From positions 385,501 to 449,500 of the forward strand of contig JAQTIA010000002.1 in NCBI GenBank assembly GCA_029433415.1: 64,000 nt of DNA, in the 5' to 3' direction. This document shows positions 37,830-45,310 of the stretch, in pieces. Position numbers and translations under genes: made by a program. Source of the stretch: Acetobacteraceae bacterium ESL0709 (lineage in GTDB: Bacteria > Pseudomonadota > Alphaproteobacteria > Acetobacterales > Acetobacteraceae). Under the pieces are notes generated by a model, which did not search any database, was not told where the DNA came from, and was given only the letters and a program-made list of their open reading frames with translations. Position 1 is the stretch's first letter, and every line of letters begins with the position of its first letter.

Positions 37830-38015
37830 ATGAATCAGCTATTTTTATCATCTGAAAGCCTGACGAAGCGAATACGCCCTCAGGGCGTATGGTTCACATA
37901 AAACACTTTACAATCGTTTTTTCTGCTGGAGCCATCTTGGGGCTTTCGACAGGATATTCACGGCTCTGGTGGAACCGTCAGGACTTTCACGGAAGTGGTC
38001 AGGTGTTATCAAAGC
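37830..38015 (+). pseudogene. IS5-type transposase relic, right of the TIR pair
   Basis: MNQLFLSSESL at 37830 and, further on, AFDRIFTALVEPSGLSRKW (frame through 37944-38000) match the same transposase regions as the relic at 35978-36150. GACAGGATATTCACGGCTCTG at 37948 is nearly identical to the left copy. A short hairpin (ATACGCCC/GGGCGTAT, 37872-37890) sits between the two parts. Confidence 0.65.
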
Positions 38016-38235
38016 TGACGAAATTATAGAGAAAGCCGGGCAGGGTTAGGAAACCCAGGGCGGATACTATTTTGTTTCAGGCGTTCACAAAATCGGAAGA
38101 AAAAATAGCCCTGACTCTCTTCGGGCTTGCCTCATGCGGTCATCGGGCGTAAGCATGGGGAACGGACCGAACAAGTCTACTACCCCTTGTCCGATCCTGA
38201 CCACCAACTGAGCAATCTTTAGAGGATCTCAGCTA

Positions 38236-38379
38236 ATGACTGTTTATGTCTATATCATGGGGCTATTGGCCCCATCCAGTGCTGTGCGCACGCCAATTTC
38301 TTATGGAAGTGGCGGGGCTTTTGTGCGGCTTTTTCTCTTCAGGAAATATCGAAAACGGGTCTGTCCTGCACCTCTGTAA
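38236..38379 (+). CDS. Conserved 47-residue ORF in the CRISPR module (copy C)
   Basis: ATG 38236 opens MTVYVYIMGLLAPSSAVR, TPISYGSGGAFVRLFLFRK, YRKR..., ending at TAA 38379. The same ORF without indels exists at 49942-50085, differing at about nine residues, four of them in the last five to six positions. AGAGGATCT upstream is a possible ribosome site. The product would be basic and partly hydrophobic. No family is recognised. Conservation of the frame, not of function, is what the sequence shows. Confidence 0.4.
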   Translation: MTVYVYIMGLLAPSSAVRTPISYGSGGAFVRLFLFRKYRKRVCPAPL

Positions 38380-38381
38380 CG

Positions 38382-38531
38382 GTGAGTGATGCGGCAAGGG
38401 GGAACGGACCGATAACAGCCTTGCCCTTCCTTACCTTACAGAACGACTCTCTGGATCGCATGGTGCGTGTTTTCTTCCGGTCACATGACAAAAAACCGGA
38501 AGCGACGGATCAACCGGAATGGGGAAGATGA
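38382..38531 (+). CDS. Possible second small ORF in the CRISPR module (copy C)
   Basis: GTG 38382 follows the first ORF by two bases and gives 49 codons: VSDAARGNGPITALPF, LQNDSLDRMVRVFFRSHD, KKPEATDQPEWGR. In copy D the same stretch has two single-base indels that shift and then restore the frame, so the middle is not conserved as protein. It may be structured RNA or a decayed gene rather than a real coding region. Confidence 0.22.
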   Translation: MSDAARGNGPITALPFLTLQNDSLDRMVRVFFRSHDKKPEATDQPEWGR

Positions 38532-38593
38532 GTCTCTCCCGTGGTTTTTCATGGCGTGCCTTTAAGGAGACGCCTGAAAGATCAGTCCTGTAT

Positions 38594-38638
38594 GGCCTTA
38601 TCGCTCTTCTTTTGGGGGTGCGATAAGGCCTTTTTTTA
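38594..38638 (+). terminator. Strong terminator separating the module from the CRISPR leader (copy C)
   Basis: GGCCTTATCGC (38594-38604) pairs with GCGATAAGGCC (38620-38630), followed by seven T. Copy D has the same hairpin with A changed to G in the 3' arm, giving a G-U pair that keeps the stem. Confidence 0.93.
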
Positions 38639-38639
38639 T

Positions 38640-38717
38640 TGCCTATAATTTAAGCACATAATCGGTAGATTTCTTGACAGGATTTTTCCTATGGAATAAC
38701 AACCACTTCCAACAAGA
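38640..38717 (+). promoter_or_regulatory. CRISPR leader and promoter of the array (locus C)
   Basis: TTGACA at 38674-38679 and TAACAA at 38697-38702, spaced by 17, form a sigma70-like promoter. It would start transcription 5-10 bases before the first repeat. The same 78-base leader is found at loci B and D, and in decayed form at A. Confidence 0.78.
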
Positions 38718-38929
38718 GTGTTCCCCGCACGCGCGGGGATGAACCGAGGTTACGTGCCCGCACGATGCGGCGCTGGACGTGTTCCCCGCACGCGCGGGGA
38801 TGAACCGCGCATTTTGTGTTGGTGCAGATGCTGGGCTATGTGTTCCCCGCACGCACGGGGATGAACCGACATTCAACATGGTTAGAGATCTTATCAAGGA
38901 GTGTTCCCCGCACGCGCGGGGATGAACCG
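38718..38929 (+). CRISPR. Type I-E CRISPR array, four repeats and three spacers
   Basis: 29-bp repeats start at 38718, 38779, 38840 and 38901, each GTGTTCCCCGCAC then GCGCGGGGATGAACCG (the third has A for G in the loop-side arm). The three spacers are each exactly 32 bp (38747-38778, 38808-38839, 38869-38900). The repeat palindrome CCCCGC/GCGGGG and the 29+32 pattern are hallmarks of type I-E, fitting the cas operon 10 kb upstream. The last repeat ends 22 bases before the stop of the convergent gene. Confidence 0.98.
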
Positions 38930-38951
38930 CCATTATCTCATTTCTGAACTC

Positions 38952-39902
38952 TCAGTGAGGCCAGAAATGGGATGAGGCTGTGCTTATGATCCATAATAGG
39001 CCCGTGATCCACATGACGATCATGCTGATATAATGGGCGCTACCGCCTCCAGGGAGGTGTGGGACAGCCAGTCTTTCCACAGTCTTTTTCAGGTCATTCA
39101 GTGCGTTTGCGACGCTATTGACGTCACTATGCGTGGCGTAATCGCCCTTGGGCTGAAGAGCTGTCTCGGCTGTTTGGGTGCGCTCCGTTTCTTTCTGGAT
39201 ATCATCGGCGGGAGATGAGGGGGTGCTGGCGGCAAGCTGGGCCTGTAATTGGGCAATGTCCTCACTCTGCTGCTGGAATTTCTGGTCAATAAAAGGCGCG
39301 CTGTAAAAGCGCGTCCATTGCGGGGGAAGGTCGGGGTTGCTGGGGTCACGGGGTGCGACGAGAATATCGCTGTTTGAATCCTGAATGATCCATTGCACGG
39401 CGGACTGACCCTGACCAATCCACGCGCTGCCGACACTATTGGCGGGCAGGTAATGACGATTATTCTGGTCATCAAGAAAATAAAGTTCCCCACGTGGTGG
39501 AGACGCTTTATCAAGCGCGATTGAAACGATTCTGCCGTCCTGTGTCTCGAAGGAGGGCGAGACGATCACTTCGCTCAGGCTGCTGGTCTGTGCGGGGTCT
39601 TCTTTATACTGTGCGATTACCAGATGCGGCGGCTCATTGGGTTTCTGGTTGGTATAAAGACGCAGCTCTGTATGGGGATAGGCGTTCTTGTCGCTTTCAA
39701 GACCAGCGCCATTATAACGAATATAGGAATAGGAAAAGCCGCCATAATAATCGCGCATGCCAAGAGCGGTTTCGATACCACCATCATATTCGAGACGGCC
39801 GCCAATAATATCGCCACCATTAAGATGGTTTTTGTCACTGAAATTTGTATCAAGTGGATAATCAAGCATCTGGCCGATGCCGGAAGATTTATTGTCTGTC
39901 AT
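38952..39902 (-). CDS. Hypothetical protein with coiled coil and C-terminal membrane helix
   Basis: This 316-residue protein has no recognised domain. The N-terminal two thirds look beta-rich (IIGGRLEYDGGIETALGMRD, YSYIRYNGAGLESDKNAYPH, YFLDDQNNRHYLPANSVGSAW). Residues about 215-285 form a Gln/Glu-rich coiled coil (QQQSEDIAQLQAQLAAS, NALNDLKKTVERL). The last 25 residues contain one TM helix (ISMIVMWITGLLWIIS). The layout suggests a surface or phage-derived protein anchored by its C-terminus. The end nearly abuts the CRISPR array. Confidence 0.6.
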   Translation of the reverse strand: MTDNKSSGIGQMLDYPLDTNFSDKNHLNGGDIIGGRLEYDGGIETALGMRDYYGGFSYSYIRYNGAGLESDKNAYPHTELRLYTNQKPNEPPHLVIAQYKEDPAQTSSLSEVIVSPSFETQDGRIVSIALDKASPPRGELYFLDDQNNRHYLPANSVGSAWIGQGQSAVQWIIQDSNSDILVAPRDPSNPDLPPQWTRFYSAPFIDQKFQQQSEDIAQLQAQLAASTPSSPADDIQKETERTQTAETALQPKGDYATHSDVNSVANALNDLKKTVERLAVPHLPGGGSAHYISMIVMWITGLLWIISTASSHFWPH

Positions 39903-40061
39903 AATAATTCCAATAAAAATAATAATTAGTTAATAATATATAAAAATCGTTGCCTGTAACACAACAAGCCATACATAGTGAAGGAAGGAAATATAATTCA
40001 ATATGTTTTGTATTATATATTTATGATATTATTTTTATTTTATTAATAATAAATGAAGTGG

Positions 40062-40087
40062 AGGGGAAGGAATGGCTTCCTTCCCCC
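40062..40087 (-). terminator. Hairpin downstream of the alcohol dehydrogenase gene
   Basis: GGGGAAGGAA (40063-40072) pairs with TTCCTTCCCC (40077-40086) around a 4-base loop, starting 18 bases past the minus-strand stop. The T-run is poor. Confidence 0.55.
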
Positions 40088-40104
40088 TTATTGACAGATT
40101 TATG

Positions 40105-41121
40105 TTATTGAAACCCTTCGAGAACGATTTTTCCTTTTGTGCGACCCGTTTCAATCAGGCTGTGGGCGCGTTTCAGATTGGCGGCGTTAATCGTGCCGAA
40201 ATGTTCGGACAGGGTGGTGACGATCTTCCCTTTATCAACAAGACGGGATATTTCATTCAGGATAGTTCCCTGTTGAGCTATATCTTCCGTGTCAAAAAGC
40301 GGGCGCGTGAACATGAGTTCCCAATGGAGAGACAGGCTTTTCTTCTTGAGCGGCATGACATCAAGGAAGTCAGGGTCATCAATAAGGCCCATATGCCCCT
40401 GCGGAGCCAGCAGGGCGACAATATCGGCCAGATGATGTTTTGTCTCATTGGTGGAAAAGACAAAGCCGGGTGCGCCTGTGGGGAGAGCGGCTATTTGTGG
40501 GGCCATGGGCAGGCTGTGGTCGATCACGTAATGCGCTCCGAGACCTTCGACCCAGTGGCGACTTTCCGGCCTTGAGGCTGTGGCGATGACCGTAAGGTCG
40601 GTCAGTTTCCGGACAAGCTGAATGGCCATGGAGCTTACGCCACCTGCACCTCCTATAATGAGGATGGACGGTTTCGCGCCGGGCACGGCACGGCGGATCT
40701 GTAAACGATCAAAAAGCATCTCCCATGCGGTAAGGCCTGTCAGGGGAAGGGCGGCGGCCTCTGCCCAGGTGAGCGAGCGCGGCTTGTGGCCGACAATGCG
40801 TTCATCCACCAGATGAAATTCGGCATTTGTGCCGGGGCGGTTCAGGCTGCCGGCGTAAAAGACTTCATCTCCTTTGGCGAAATTCTTTACGTCAGGGCCG
40901 GTTGCCATGACGGTTCCGGCGGCATCCCACCCCAGAACGCGCCCTTGCGTGGTTTCAGGCATGGCGCTCTGGCGGATTTTGACATCAACCGGATTGACCG
41001 AAACCGCCTTGACCTCGACCAGAATATCGCGCCCGGATGGGGTCGGAACAGGCAGCTCGACATCCTCAAGAGCGTGGCTGTCCGTGATGGGTAGGGGTTT
41101 TCTGAAAATAACGGCACGCAT
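40105..41121 (-). CDS. Zinc-free MDR-type alcohol dehydrogenase/quinone oxidoreductase
   Basis: This 338-residue member of the medium-chain dehydrogenase superfamily (ZADH1/quinone reductase branch) is predicted NADPH-dependent. It has VKAVSVNPVDVKIRQSAMP, VLGWDAAGTVMATGPDVKNF, FAKGDEVFYAGSLNRPGTN and WAEAAALPLTGLTAWEML. ILIIGGAGGVSSMAIQLVRK is the Rossmann loop. The cysteine cluster for structural zinc is absent. It is divergent from an HxlR regulator 100 bases away, the usual pairing for a gene induced by reactive electrophiles or quinones. Confidence 0.92.
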   Translation of the reverse strand: MRAVIFRKPLPITDSHALEDVELPVPTPSGRDILVEVKAVSVNPVDVKIRQSAMPETTQGRVLGWDAAGTVMATGPDVKNFAKGDEVFYAGSLNRPGTNAEFHLVDERIVGHKPRSLTWAEAAALPLTGLTAWEMLFDRLQIRRAVPGAKPSILIIGGAGGVSSMAIQLVRKLTDLTVIATASRPESRHWVEGLGAHYVIDHSLPMAPQIAALPTGAPGFVFSTNETKHHLADIVALLAPQGHMGLIDDPDFLDVMPLKKKSLSLHWELMFTRPLFDTEDIAQQGTILNEISRLVDKGKIVTTLSEHFGTINAANLKRAHSLIETGRTKGKIVLEGFQ

Positions 41122-41163
41122 GATCTGCTCTCCTTTATTGAATAGTGAGAGGATAATGTGCTA

Positions 41164-41176
41164 CGGCGTAACGCCG
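41164..41176. promoter_or_regulatory. Palindrome between the dehydrogenase and hxlR-type genes
   Basis: CGGCGTAACGCCG is a perfect inverted repeat (5 bp arms, 3-base centre) in the 100-base divergent promoter region. It is a candidate operator for the HxlR regulator. Confidence 0.4.
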
Positions 41177-41221
41177 CAAGAACGCACATAAAACGCCCAT
41201 AGTGTCGGAAATGATACCATT

Positions 41222-41587
41222 ATGCCCAGAATACGTCATAAAACCTTTGCCTGTAGCCCCGGTTGTGCTGTCGAGGCGACCTTGCAGCTTATTGATGGCA
41301 AATGGAAAGGCGTGATTTTATATCATCTTCTTCAGGGTACGCTGCGTTTTAACGAAATTCGCAAACGCCTGCCCAACATCACACAGCGTATGCTTACAAC
41401 CCAGCTTCGCGAGCTGGAGCAGCATGGTTTTGTCTTGCGGACAGTGTACCCACAAGTGCCGCCCAAGGTGGAATATAGCCTGACAGCGCGCGGCCGGACG
41501 CTGGAACCCGTTATCATGGCCCTGAAGAGATGGGGCGATGACTATGCAGAATTTGAAGGGAAACAGGGCAAACAGGGCGGCGCCTGA
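41222..41587 (+). CDS. HxlR family transcriptional regulator
   Basis: This winged-helix regulator of 121 residues shows PGCAVEATLQLIDGKWKGVILYHLL, TLRFNEIRKRLPNITQRML and TTQLRELEQHGFVLRTVYPQ then PPKVEYSLTARG. The N-terminal CSPGC cysteines are the redox or electrophile sensor in many HxlR/QorR-type proteins. It probably controls the divergent dehydrogenase through the palindrome between them. Confidence 0.92.
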   Translation: MPRIRHKTFACSPGCAVEATLQLIDGKWKGVILYHLLQGTLRFNEIRKRLPNITQRMLTTQLRELEQHGFVLRTVYPQVPPKVEYSLTARGRTLEPVIMALKRWGDDYAEFEGKQGKQGGA

Positions 41588-41609
41588 TTGCGCGTGAGGT
41601 CCGGCAAGC

Positions 41610-41630
41610 CCCCGCGCAAGCGGGGACTTT
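41610..41630 (+). terminator. Compact GC hairpin after hxlR-type gene
   Basis: CCCCGC (41610-41615) and GCGGGG (41620-41625) close a GCAA tetraloop and are followed by ACTTTCTT. It superficially resembles the core of an I-E repeat but lacks its flanks. It is probably a terminator for convergent genes. Confidence 0.5.
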
Positions 41631-41650
41631 CTTCCATACAGGCAGTCTGG

Positions 41651-42157
41651 TTAGTGTGAAGAGTCCTTGTCGTCACCCAGACTTTTGGTGATTTCCTCAA
41701 AGGAGCCGTTAACATAGTCGTGGTAATCCTTCGCTGTGGGGAAGAGGGCCACGCTATAGAGGTAAAGCCGGGGGTTATAATGCTCCGCGCTGTAATATTC
41801 CGCCACGGGGCCAGGGTCTTTATGGCCCATGCTGACCACCACACGGCGCATGCCCTGATCCATATTCCTGGCTGTCAGATCCAGCAACAGGCAAACCTTG
41901 AGCAACCGGTTCTTGCGGAGCTTCTCATTGATGGATTCAGTTCCCTCGGGCAGGTGGGTGGTAGCATAGGCGTAACAGTTAATGATGCCCTCCGTGACTT
42001 CTGACATGCCGCCTTCAGCATAGTCATGCTGGAAATGCTCCTGAGCCTCGGCCAGAACGTCCGGCTCTGGCATGGCGGCGGCTGGTTTCAGGGTGGGGAA
42101 AGCTGTGGAAAGACCGGCAATAAGGGCCAGAAACCCTGCTTTACGGAAAAAAGACAT
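41651..42157 (-). CDS. Secreted protein of a tandem paralog family (copy 3)
   Basis: The 168-residue protein has a signal peptide (FRKAGFLALIAGLSTAFP, cleaved near AAA at about 28). The mature part has HFQHDYAEGGMSEVTEGI, INCYAYATTHLPEG, LKVCLLLDLTARNMD, HKDPGPVAEYYSAEHYNPR and LYLYSVALFPTAKDYHDYV. Two conserved cysteines (in INCY and KVCL) could form a disulfide. It shares these blocks with the two genes upstream. No known family is recognised; periplasmic or extracellular location is inferred. Confidence 0.7.
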   Translation of the reverse strand: MSFFRKAGFLALIAGLSTAFPTLKPAAAMPEPDVLAEAQEHFQHDYAEGGMSEVTEGIINCYAYATTHLPEGTESINEKLRKNRLLKVCLLLDLTARNMDQGMRRVVVSMGHKDPGPVAEYYSAEHYNPRLYLYSVALFPTAKDYHDYVNGSFEEITKSLGDDKDSSH

Positions 42158-42205
42158 GAAAAATCCTTATATCAGGCAGTGAGTGTCAGGGTGATGAATC
42201 CGGGG

Positions 42206-42733
42206 TTATTTTTTTGGCGCTTCAGGAGGGGTGGGGAGATTTTTCATACCCTCTGTCATGAGCGTATAAGAATGGGCGGTGAACGCGGTAAATTCTTCCT
42301 GTTTGGGGAAGATAGCCGCCATATAGAGGCTCTCGCGGGCGTCGGAATGGAGCGGCGCATAATAATCGCTTGAGGGGGCGGGATCCTTTACCCCTTTGGT
42401 CATGGCGGTCGCACGGAATGTCTTTTCCAGCGTTATGGCTGTCAGATCTTCGAGAAAACAGACTTCCAGAGCGTGATTATGAGGCGCAGCGTTGAAAAAG
42501 GCCTGCATATCCTTCGTCTGGTCAGACAGTGATTTTGCTGCATTATCGTAACAGTGAATAATCTGGCGGCTCAGCTCTTTCATTCCGCCTTTGGCAAAGG
42601 CTTTTTGAAATTGGGGCTTTGCTTCGGCCAGCACGCTGGCATCCGGGTCTGCTAGGGCTGCCTGCATAGCCACTTGCGAAAGGCCAAAACCTGCAAGAAC
42701 GGCAAGGCTGGTTTGTTTAAAGCTACGTTTCAT
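42206..42733 (-). CDS. Secreted protein of a tandem paralog family (copy 2)
   Basis: The 175-residue protein has a signal peptide (SLAVLAGFGLSQVAMQAALA, about residues 8-27). Blocks shared with its neighbours are PQFQKAFAKGGMKELSRQII, HCYDNAAKSL, LEVCFLEDLTAITLEK, GVKDPAPSSDYYAPLHSDAR and SLYMAAIFPKQEEFTAF. The GP of the DPGP motif is replaced by AP. It lies 43 bases after copy 1 and 48 bases before copy 3, so the three form one likely operon. Confidence 0.7.
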   Translation of the reverse strand: MKRSFKQTSLAVLAGFGLSQVAMQAALADPDASVLAEAKPQFQKAFAKGGMKELSRQIIHCYDNAAKSLSDQTKDMQAFFNAAPHNHALEVCFLEDLTAITLEKTFRATAMTKGVKDPAPSSDYYAPLHSDARESLYMAAIFPKQEEFTAFTAHSYTLMTEGMKNLPTPPEAPKK

Positions 42734-42776
42734 GATAAAATATCCTTATGAATGGTCTGGATAAAAAGCGAAGGAT

Positions 42777-43286
42777 TTATCGTGCGAACTCAATCCCCAG
42801 CCCTTCAAGCATCGCGTCATGACTGGCGTTGATATAACGCTCGGCGTCCTTGTTCGAGGGGAAGAAGGCAGCGGCATAGAGTATCACACGGGGGCTGGCA
42901 AATTTCTTGCGGTAGAAATCCCTGATAGGGCCGGGATCCACTCCCAGTTCCTTTATGACGGCCTCGCGCCGGTCCAGATCAACTTCAGCGAGTGTCATAT
43001 CCTCAAGGTAACAGGCTCTCAAGGCCTTGTTCTGACTTAGTTTTTGCGGTGTTATGTCTGTCCCTTCATTCTGTTTGTTGATCGCGTGCGCCACGACTTG
43101 ATAACAATAAACAATCTGGTCCGCGACGCGTTTAAGGCCGCCTTCCCTGTAGCTGGTCTGGAAGTTTGTCTTGGCTGTTTCCAGAACCTCGTCTTTTTCC
43201 TGAGGTGCGGCAGAGGCAGAAAAGGGACTCATCACGGTCAGGGCCATGACAACGCCCGCAATAGTGCGCCTATAAAAAAGAAACAT
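42777..43286 (-). CDS. Secreted protein of a tandem paralog family (copy 1)
   Basis: The 169-residue protein has a signal peptide (TIAGVVMALTVMSPFSASA, cleaved near residue 27). Shared blocks are TNFQTSYREGGLKRVADQIV, YCYQVVAHAINK, LRACYLEDMTLAEVDLDRRE, GVDPGPIRDFYRKKFASPR and VILYAAAFFPSNKDAERYI. It is first in the triplet. The intergenic gap 43287-43457 contains a possible hairpin but no other gene. Confidence 0.7.
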   Translation of the reverse strand: MFLFYRRTIAGVVMALTVMSPFSASAAPQEKDEVLETAKTNFQTSYREGGLKRVADQIVYCYQVVAHAINKQNEGTDITPQKLSQNKALRACYLEDMTLAEVDLDRREAVIKELGVDPGPIRDFYRKKFASPRVILYAAAFFPSNKDAERYINASHDAMLEGLGIEFAR

Positions 43287-43457
43287 AATAAATATCTTGC
43301 CTCTTCATGTGACAGCGAATCCCGTCACTTCACGCCGCGCACGATACGCCTGATAATAAGGCTCTTAAAGAGGGTTTAACATTACAGATTTTTTTTGTTC
43401 GACAGTATTTTGCGTAACAGTATCAAGCGGCGATAACGTCATTGGGCAACAGGTTCC

Positions 43458-43994
43458 TTACTGGCGGTATAATGCCTTTCTGATGGCAAGGAGTGTGATT
43501 CCCTGAATAAGAAGGGTGCATAAAATGGCGCTTCCATAACTGAAGGTCAGGCTGAATTGCGTAAGGGGCATATTCAGGCAGTAGAAAAAGCAGGTAAAGC
43601 TGAAGAGTCCGGCAACCATGTCCGCCCTGCATGATTTGTTGTGGTCCTTTATAGCCAGATGAATAATGGGGAAAACATGGCCAAAATGGTGGCCATAAAG
43701 GGAAATGACTGTCAGCGCGATTATAAAGGGCATATGCGGCGTTAGCTGGCTTTCTTCCAGCAGAAGTGATGTCGTGACGAAAGCAAGACAGGCCCCCAGA
43801 ACGGAAATAAGCAACCCACGGCGAGACAGATGATAATAGGCCAGACAGAAAGCAGCCTGCGCTGTTGTAACGATTAGTGAGCCGAATGTTGCGTTCCTTG
43901 TAAAAACCTTGCCGTGTTCAATGGCAAGAAACAGCGAAACAGGTCCAGATGTCAGTGGCAAGCCGACAATAAGTTTAAAGAGAAGAAGCGCCAT
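43458..43994 (-). CDS. Hypothetical polytopic membrane protein
   Basis: This 178-residue protein has about five or six hydrophobic segments: LLFKLIVGLPLTSGPVSLFL, FGSLIVTTAQAAFCLAYY, LLISVLGACLAFVTTSLLL, MPFIIALTVISLYGHHFGHV, GLFSFTCFFYCLNMPLTQ and YGSAILCTLLIQGITLLAI. A HHFGHVFPIIH stretch of histidines in the middle helix could bind metal or heme. No family is recognised. Confidence 0.6.
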   Translation of the reverse strand: MALLLFKLIVGLPLTSGPVSLFLAIEHGKVFTRNATFGSLIVTTAQAAFCLAYYHLSRRGLLISVLGACLAFVTTSLLLEESQLTPHMPFIIALTVISLYGHHFGHVFPIIHLAIKDHNKSCRADMVAGLFSFTCFFYCLNMPLTQFSLTFSYGSAILCTLLIQGITLLAIRKALYRQ

Positions 43995-44486
43995 CTGACC
44001 ATTGTTCGGGAAAGGGAAGAGAGGAAAAGATGTATTGCTTCTTCCTATGTCTGAAGTGATCTGACAAGCGATTTCTTTACCCGTTATGTGTGCGCTATAA
44101 TTACATATACAGGCGTGGATTATGCCTCTTTCTTATAGAGCTTGCGGGCCTTTGATGTAGCCTTTGAAAAGGGTTTAACATCCCGGAACCATTAAGGGCG
44201 TTTGTTACACGCACCCGTGTGACAGGGCGTGGGGAGAAAGATTAAAGGGCATAAATATTTTAAAGAGTCAGCTCTGTATAATATCTCTTCGGCATGAGGG
44301 TTTACAGCAGTGCCATGGTGTCACGTGTGGGGTCTCGTTTTTTAATATTCTCCCATAGGAAGCCTTATGTTTATAATAATTGGTGAAGTTTTTTATGTGC
44401 TTTAATAGTGTCAGACAGAGAGGGATGGGGAGTTTTGTAAATTATTACGATACAAGAATAAATTAGCGAGCCTGAGCGATATATAG
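43995..44486. other. Gene-poor intergenic region
   Basis: About 490 bases of mixed composition without a supportable ORF, RNA gene or IS end. It lies upstream of the membrane protein gene at 43458-43994 and should hold its promoter. Confidence 0.5.
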
Positions 44487-44522
44487 AACAACCCCGGAGT
44501 GTGTTGTCCGGGGTTGTTTTAG
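44487..44522. terminator. Terminator after the repeat-protein gene (first copy)
   Basis: AACAACCCCGG (44487-44497) pairs with CCGGGGTTGTT (44508-44518), T-rich on the plus side. A near copy with the same sequence follows the paralogous gene at 45248-45282. Confidence 0.85.
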
Positions 44523-44552
44523 TCGTGTTATATTATAGGGAAGGGAGGATTA

Positions 44553-45095
44553 TTATTTATTTTGGTTCTGGAGGAGCATGAGGGCGCCTACGGCGTTGCT
44601 GCCGGCGGGGACCTGGCCTATGTTGTTGCCGGAGCTGTCATAGACGCTGCCTTGACTGTCCACGCGACCAGCCTGACGACCATTAATGATGACATTGCCG
44701 TTGGAGCCGCTGCTGGCGACGATATCGCCATGTTCACCATGAATGTCGCCATTAGCATCCACATGCCCTGCGCGGCGGCCATTATAGATGATGGTGCCGT
44801 CCTTGGGATCAATAAGCCCTACTGAATCGCCCGATTCATTATAAACCTCACCATGCTGGTCAATACGCCCCACCTGACGACCATTGGCAAAGATCGGTTC
44901 CCAATGGGGGGTGGTGTCAGCTTGCTGCCTGTGCCTTTCATTATATTCTTTGCTTTCACCTGCTGGTGGTTTGCCGGTGGCTGCGTTAACGAATCCTGAA
45001 GAGCCTGGGTAACTAATTAATTGTGCGTGAGAAGGTTGTAAGGCTATGCCAGAAGCTAACAACGCCGTTCCTAAAAGCAGAATTCTAAGTTTCAT
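44553..45095 (-). CDS. Secreted short-repeat beta protein, paralog 1
   Basis: The 180-residue protein has a signal peptide (RILLLGTALLASGIALQPSHA). The mature part is built of repeated turns of the form (I/V)xNGxxxGxxDxxGxxY: FANGRQVGRIDQHGEVYN, YNGRRAGHVDANGDIHG, INGRQAGRVDSQGSVYD, each followed by SGxxIGxI. This resembles the short-repeat '4-fold beta flower' layout. ATG 45095 is chosen because GAGGAG precedes it. The C-terminus GSNAVGALMLLQNQNK is identical in paralog 2. Function is unknown; probably periplasmic. Confidence 0.7.
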   Translation of the reverse strand: MKLRILLLGTALLASGIALQPSHAQLISYPGSSGFVNAATGKPPAGESKEYNERHRQQADTTPHWEPIFANGRQVGRIDQHGEVYNESGDSVGLIDPKDGTIIYNGRRAGHVDANGDIHGEHGDIVASSGSNGNVIINGRQAGRVDSQGSVYDSSGNNIGQVPAGSNAVGALMLLQNQNK

Positions 45096-45247
45096 AATTT
45101 TTCTCCTCAAAGAGAATTACCTATGGCCGGAGATCTATAATGTTAACGGTTCTTTTATTTCTGCCTTTGCTGAGATCAGGAAGAATAAAAGATATCGTGA
45201 ATTCTTATGATAAAGAAATAAGCTTGCTACTCTCTGCTGCCTATAAG

Positions 45248-45282
45248 AACAACCCCGGAATGTGTTGTCTGGGGTTGTTTTT
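45248..45282. terminator. Terminator after the repeat-protein gene (second copy)
   Basis: AACAACCCC (45248-45256) pairs with GGGGTTGTT (45271-45279), followed by TTT. It is nearly identical to the hairpin at 44487, showing that gene and terminator were duplicated together. Confidence 0.85.
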
Positions 45283-45310
45283 GTAGTGTTATTTTATAGA
45301 AACAGGAGAG

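Larger units (their letters stand above)
38122..38640 (+). repeat. CRISPR-associated conserved module, copy C
   Basis: From CGGGCTTGCCTC to the T-run before the leader this stretch aligns almost continuously with 49824-50350. Shared landmarks in order are GGCGTAAGCATGGGGAACGG, CTTGTCCGATCCTGA, a 47-codon ORF, a second GGGAACGGACCGATAACAGC, ACAGAACGACTCTCTGG and CCGGAAGCGACGGATCAACC. AATGGGGAAGATGAGTCTCT and a strong terminator close it. The direct repeat GGGAACGGACCGA occurs twice within each copy. Only scattered substitutions and single-base indels separate the copies. Confidence 0.85.

Noticed and set aside
37872-37890. ATACGCCC/GGGCGTAT hairpin as a terminator
   Set aside because: No T-run follows, and it lies within the transposase relic; probably sequence debris.
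38382-38531. Second module ORF as a strongly conserved gene
   Set aside because: Copy D carries two single-base indels that change the middle frame, so protein conservation is not supported beyond the ends.
41610-41625. CCCCGC-GCAA-GCGGGG hairpin resembling the core of an I-E repeat
   Set aside because: Only the palindrome is shared; the GTGTT and GATGAACCG flanks are missing and it lies at the end of a gene, fitting a terminator.
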